From Robiginitalea sp. (GTDB taxonomy: Bacteria > Bacteroidota > Bacteroidia > Flavobacteriales > Flavobacteriaceae): a stretch of 64,000 nt of DNA. The notes beneath the pieces were generated by a model that was given only the letters and a program-made list of their open reading frames with translations, was not told the origin of the DNA and searched no databases. Of this stretch, positions 62,940 through 64,000 are shown piece by piece. The stretch's first letter is position 1. Each line of letters starts with the position of its first letter. The stretch lies in the NCBI GenBank assembly GCA_024642005.1, contig JAHECA010000008.1, positions 1 through 64,000 on the forward strand, written 5' to 3'. The position numbers were made by a program, and so were the translations under genes.

Positions 62940-64000
62940 CAGGGTTCGTTTTTGAGTATCCAGGTGTCTTTCGAGCCGCCGCCCTGGGAAGAATTCACAA
63001 TCAGGTTGCCCCGGCGCAGCGCTACCCGCGTAAGGCCGCCCTTGAGCACATAGGTTTTGTCCTGCCCCATTACCGTAAAGGTCCGCAGGTCGATGTGCCT
63101 TTGTTCAAAGGCTTGGGTCTCTTCGATATAGGTGGGGTGAACCGAGAGGGAAAGAATGGGCTGGGCCACGTACTTACGGGGCGACTCCCGTACCTCTTTG
63201 CGCACTTTTTCCACCTGTTCATCCGTGAGCGTGTTTCCGATGGATATACCATAACCACCTGCCTCATCGACCGGCTTGACCACCAATTCCCGAACGTGTT
63301 CCAACACGTATTCCAGGTCATCGGGCTGCCCGCAGCGATAGGTTTTGACGTTGGCGAGAATGGGCTCTTCGCCCAGGTAATACCGTATTATGTCGGGGAC
63401 ATAGGAATAAACGGCCTTGTCGTCGGCTACACCGGTGCCCGGGGCGTTGGCTATGGTCACGTTCCCTTTCCGGTAGGCAGAGAACAGGCCCGGCACCCCT
63501 AGGGACGAATCTTTGCGGAATTCCATCGGGTCGAGGAACAGGTCATCAATGCGGCGATAAATCACGTCCACTTTCTGAGGTCCTCTGATGGTCTTCATGT
63601 AGACGAAATCATTTTCCACAAACAAATCGCGTCCTTCCACGAGTTCGACCCCCATGGTCTTGGCCAGGTAGCTGTGTTCGTAAAAGGCCGAATTGTACAT
63701 GCCGGGAGTCAGTACCACGGTAACCGGGATGTCTACCCCATGGGGTTTAACGGTTTCGAGCAAGTCGAGCAGGTTTTCGGCATAGTCGGTTACCGTATGG
63801 GCCTTGTAGTGGTTGAAAACCCCGAACAATGCCCGTTTCAGGGCGCCCCGGTTGCTCAGTACATAACTGACCCCTGAAGGGCAGCGGATGTTGTCTTCCA
63901 GTACATAGTAGCGCCCGTCGGCATGCCGGATGATATCGGTGCCTGATATGTGGTTATAAATTCCACCCGGGGGGTCCATGCCGCGCATCTGGTCCAGGTA
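62939..64000 (-). CDS. Circularly permuted ATP-grasp protein, N terminus beyond the window
   Basis: At least 353 residues; the frame is open to the window edge, so the true start lies outside and roughly a quarter of the protein is missing. Recognisable stretches are D-I-I-R-H-A-D-G-R-Y-Y-V-L-E-D-N, R-C-P-S-G-V-S-Y-V-L, V-V-L-T-P-G-M-Y-N-S-A-F-Y-E-H and V-V-K-P-V-D-E-A-G-G-Y-G, typical of the DUF404/DUF407 (CP_ATPgrasp) group. These enzymes probably join a carboxylate to an amine with ATP. It leads the operon with the alpha-E and transglutaminase genes. Confidence 0.88.
   Translation of the reverse strand, partial: YLDQMRGMDPPGGIYNHISGTDIIRHADGRYYVLEDNIRCPSGVSYVLSNRGALKRALFGVFNHYKAHTVTDYAENLLDLLETVKPHGVDIPVTVVLTPGMYNSAFYEHSYLAKTMGVELVEGRDLFVENDFVYMKTIRGPQKVDVIYRRIDDLFLDPMEFRKDSSLGVPGLFSAYRKGNVTIANAPGTGVADDKAVYSYVPDIIRYYLGEEPILANVKTYRCGQPDDLEYVLEHVRELVVKPVDEAGGYGISIGNTLTDEQVEKVRKEVRESPRKYVAQPILSLSVHPTYIEETQAFEQRHIDLRTFTVMGQDKTYVLKGGLTRVALRRGNLIVNSSQGGGSKDTWILKNEP

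Overview
The window looks like chromosomal DNA of a GC-rich marine flavobacterium (Bacteroidota), close in style to Robiginitalea; this placement is inferred. It rests on TAnnTTTG promoter elements with upstream TTG boxes, the near absence of Shine-Dalgarno sequences, flavobacterial families (DUF6090, DUF2853, the OMP_b-brl type receptor, TPR histidine kinase with LytTR regulator) and menaquinone as the quinone. I see no prophage, insertion sequence, CRISPR array, tRNA or rRNA. Coding density is high and most of the content is core metabolism.

Layout. 1-2.6 kb: a clipped small lipoprotein gene, a LytTR regulator with a degenerate receiver, a thioesterase and a glutaminyl cyclase. 2.7 kb: SRP RNA (ffs). 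2.9-9.2 kb: SDR, transaldolase, thioredoxin-fold lipoprotein, ABC-F ATPase, membrane protein, fasciclin protein. 9.2-14 kb: pheT and the leuA-leuB pair. 14-22.7 kb: helical-repeat protein, amidase, MscS channel, and a panB-lspA-rluA-type operon. 22.7-28.6 kb: sdaA, dnaK and small enzymes. 28.6-42.8 kb: a menaquinone region holding menI, menF, menD, menA, menC and menE but not menB, mixed with other genes. 42.8-49.7 kb: M24 peptidase, two carboxypeptidase-regulatory-domain proteins, an acyl-CoA carboxylase subunit, DUF6090. 49.7-56.5 kb: oxidoreductase, ettA, MBL hydrolase, coiled-coil protein, fumC. 56.5-64 kb: outer-membrane receptor operon, ArsC-like protein, prfB with its programmed frameshift, and a transglutaminase / alpha-E / ATP-grasp operon running off the end.

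The most unusual part is the 567-base gap between a LytTR response regulator (34861-35616) and a TPR histidine kinase (36184-38145). It holds three promoters sharing one geometry: a CAACAAT-type element starts exactly 36 bases upstream of each -7 box, and two of the three have a second copy 21 bases further upstream, the direct-repeat layout LytTR proteins bind. The first two promoters are each followed within about 100 bases by a strong intrinsic terminator and no ORF, so they look like twin small RNA genes of about 80 and 73 nt. The third drives the kinase. I read this as a two-component system that controls its own kinase and a pair of sibling small RNAs. I do not recall a described system of this form, but novelty is unchecked.

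Other points: a sigma-54-like dnaK promoter under a palindrome, a prfB frameshift signal that keeps a full Shine-Dalgarno in an SD-poor lineage, an ABC-F protein with one intact and one degenerate ATP site, and a LeuA lacking the leucine-sensing domain.
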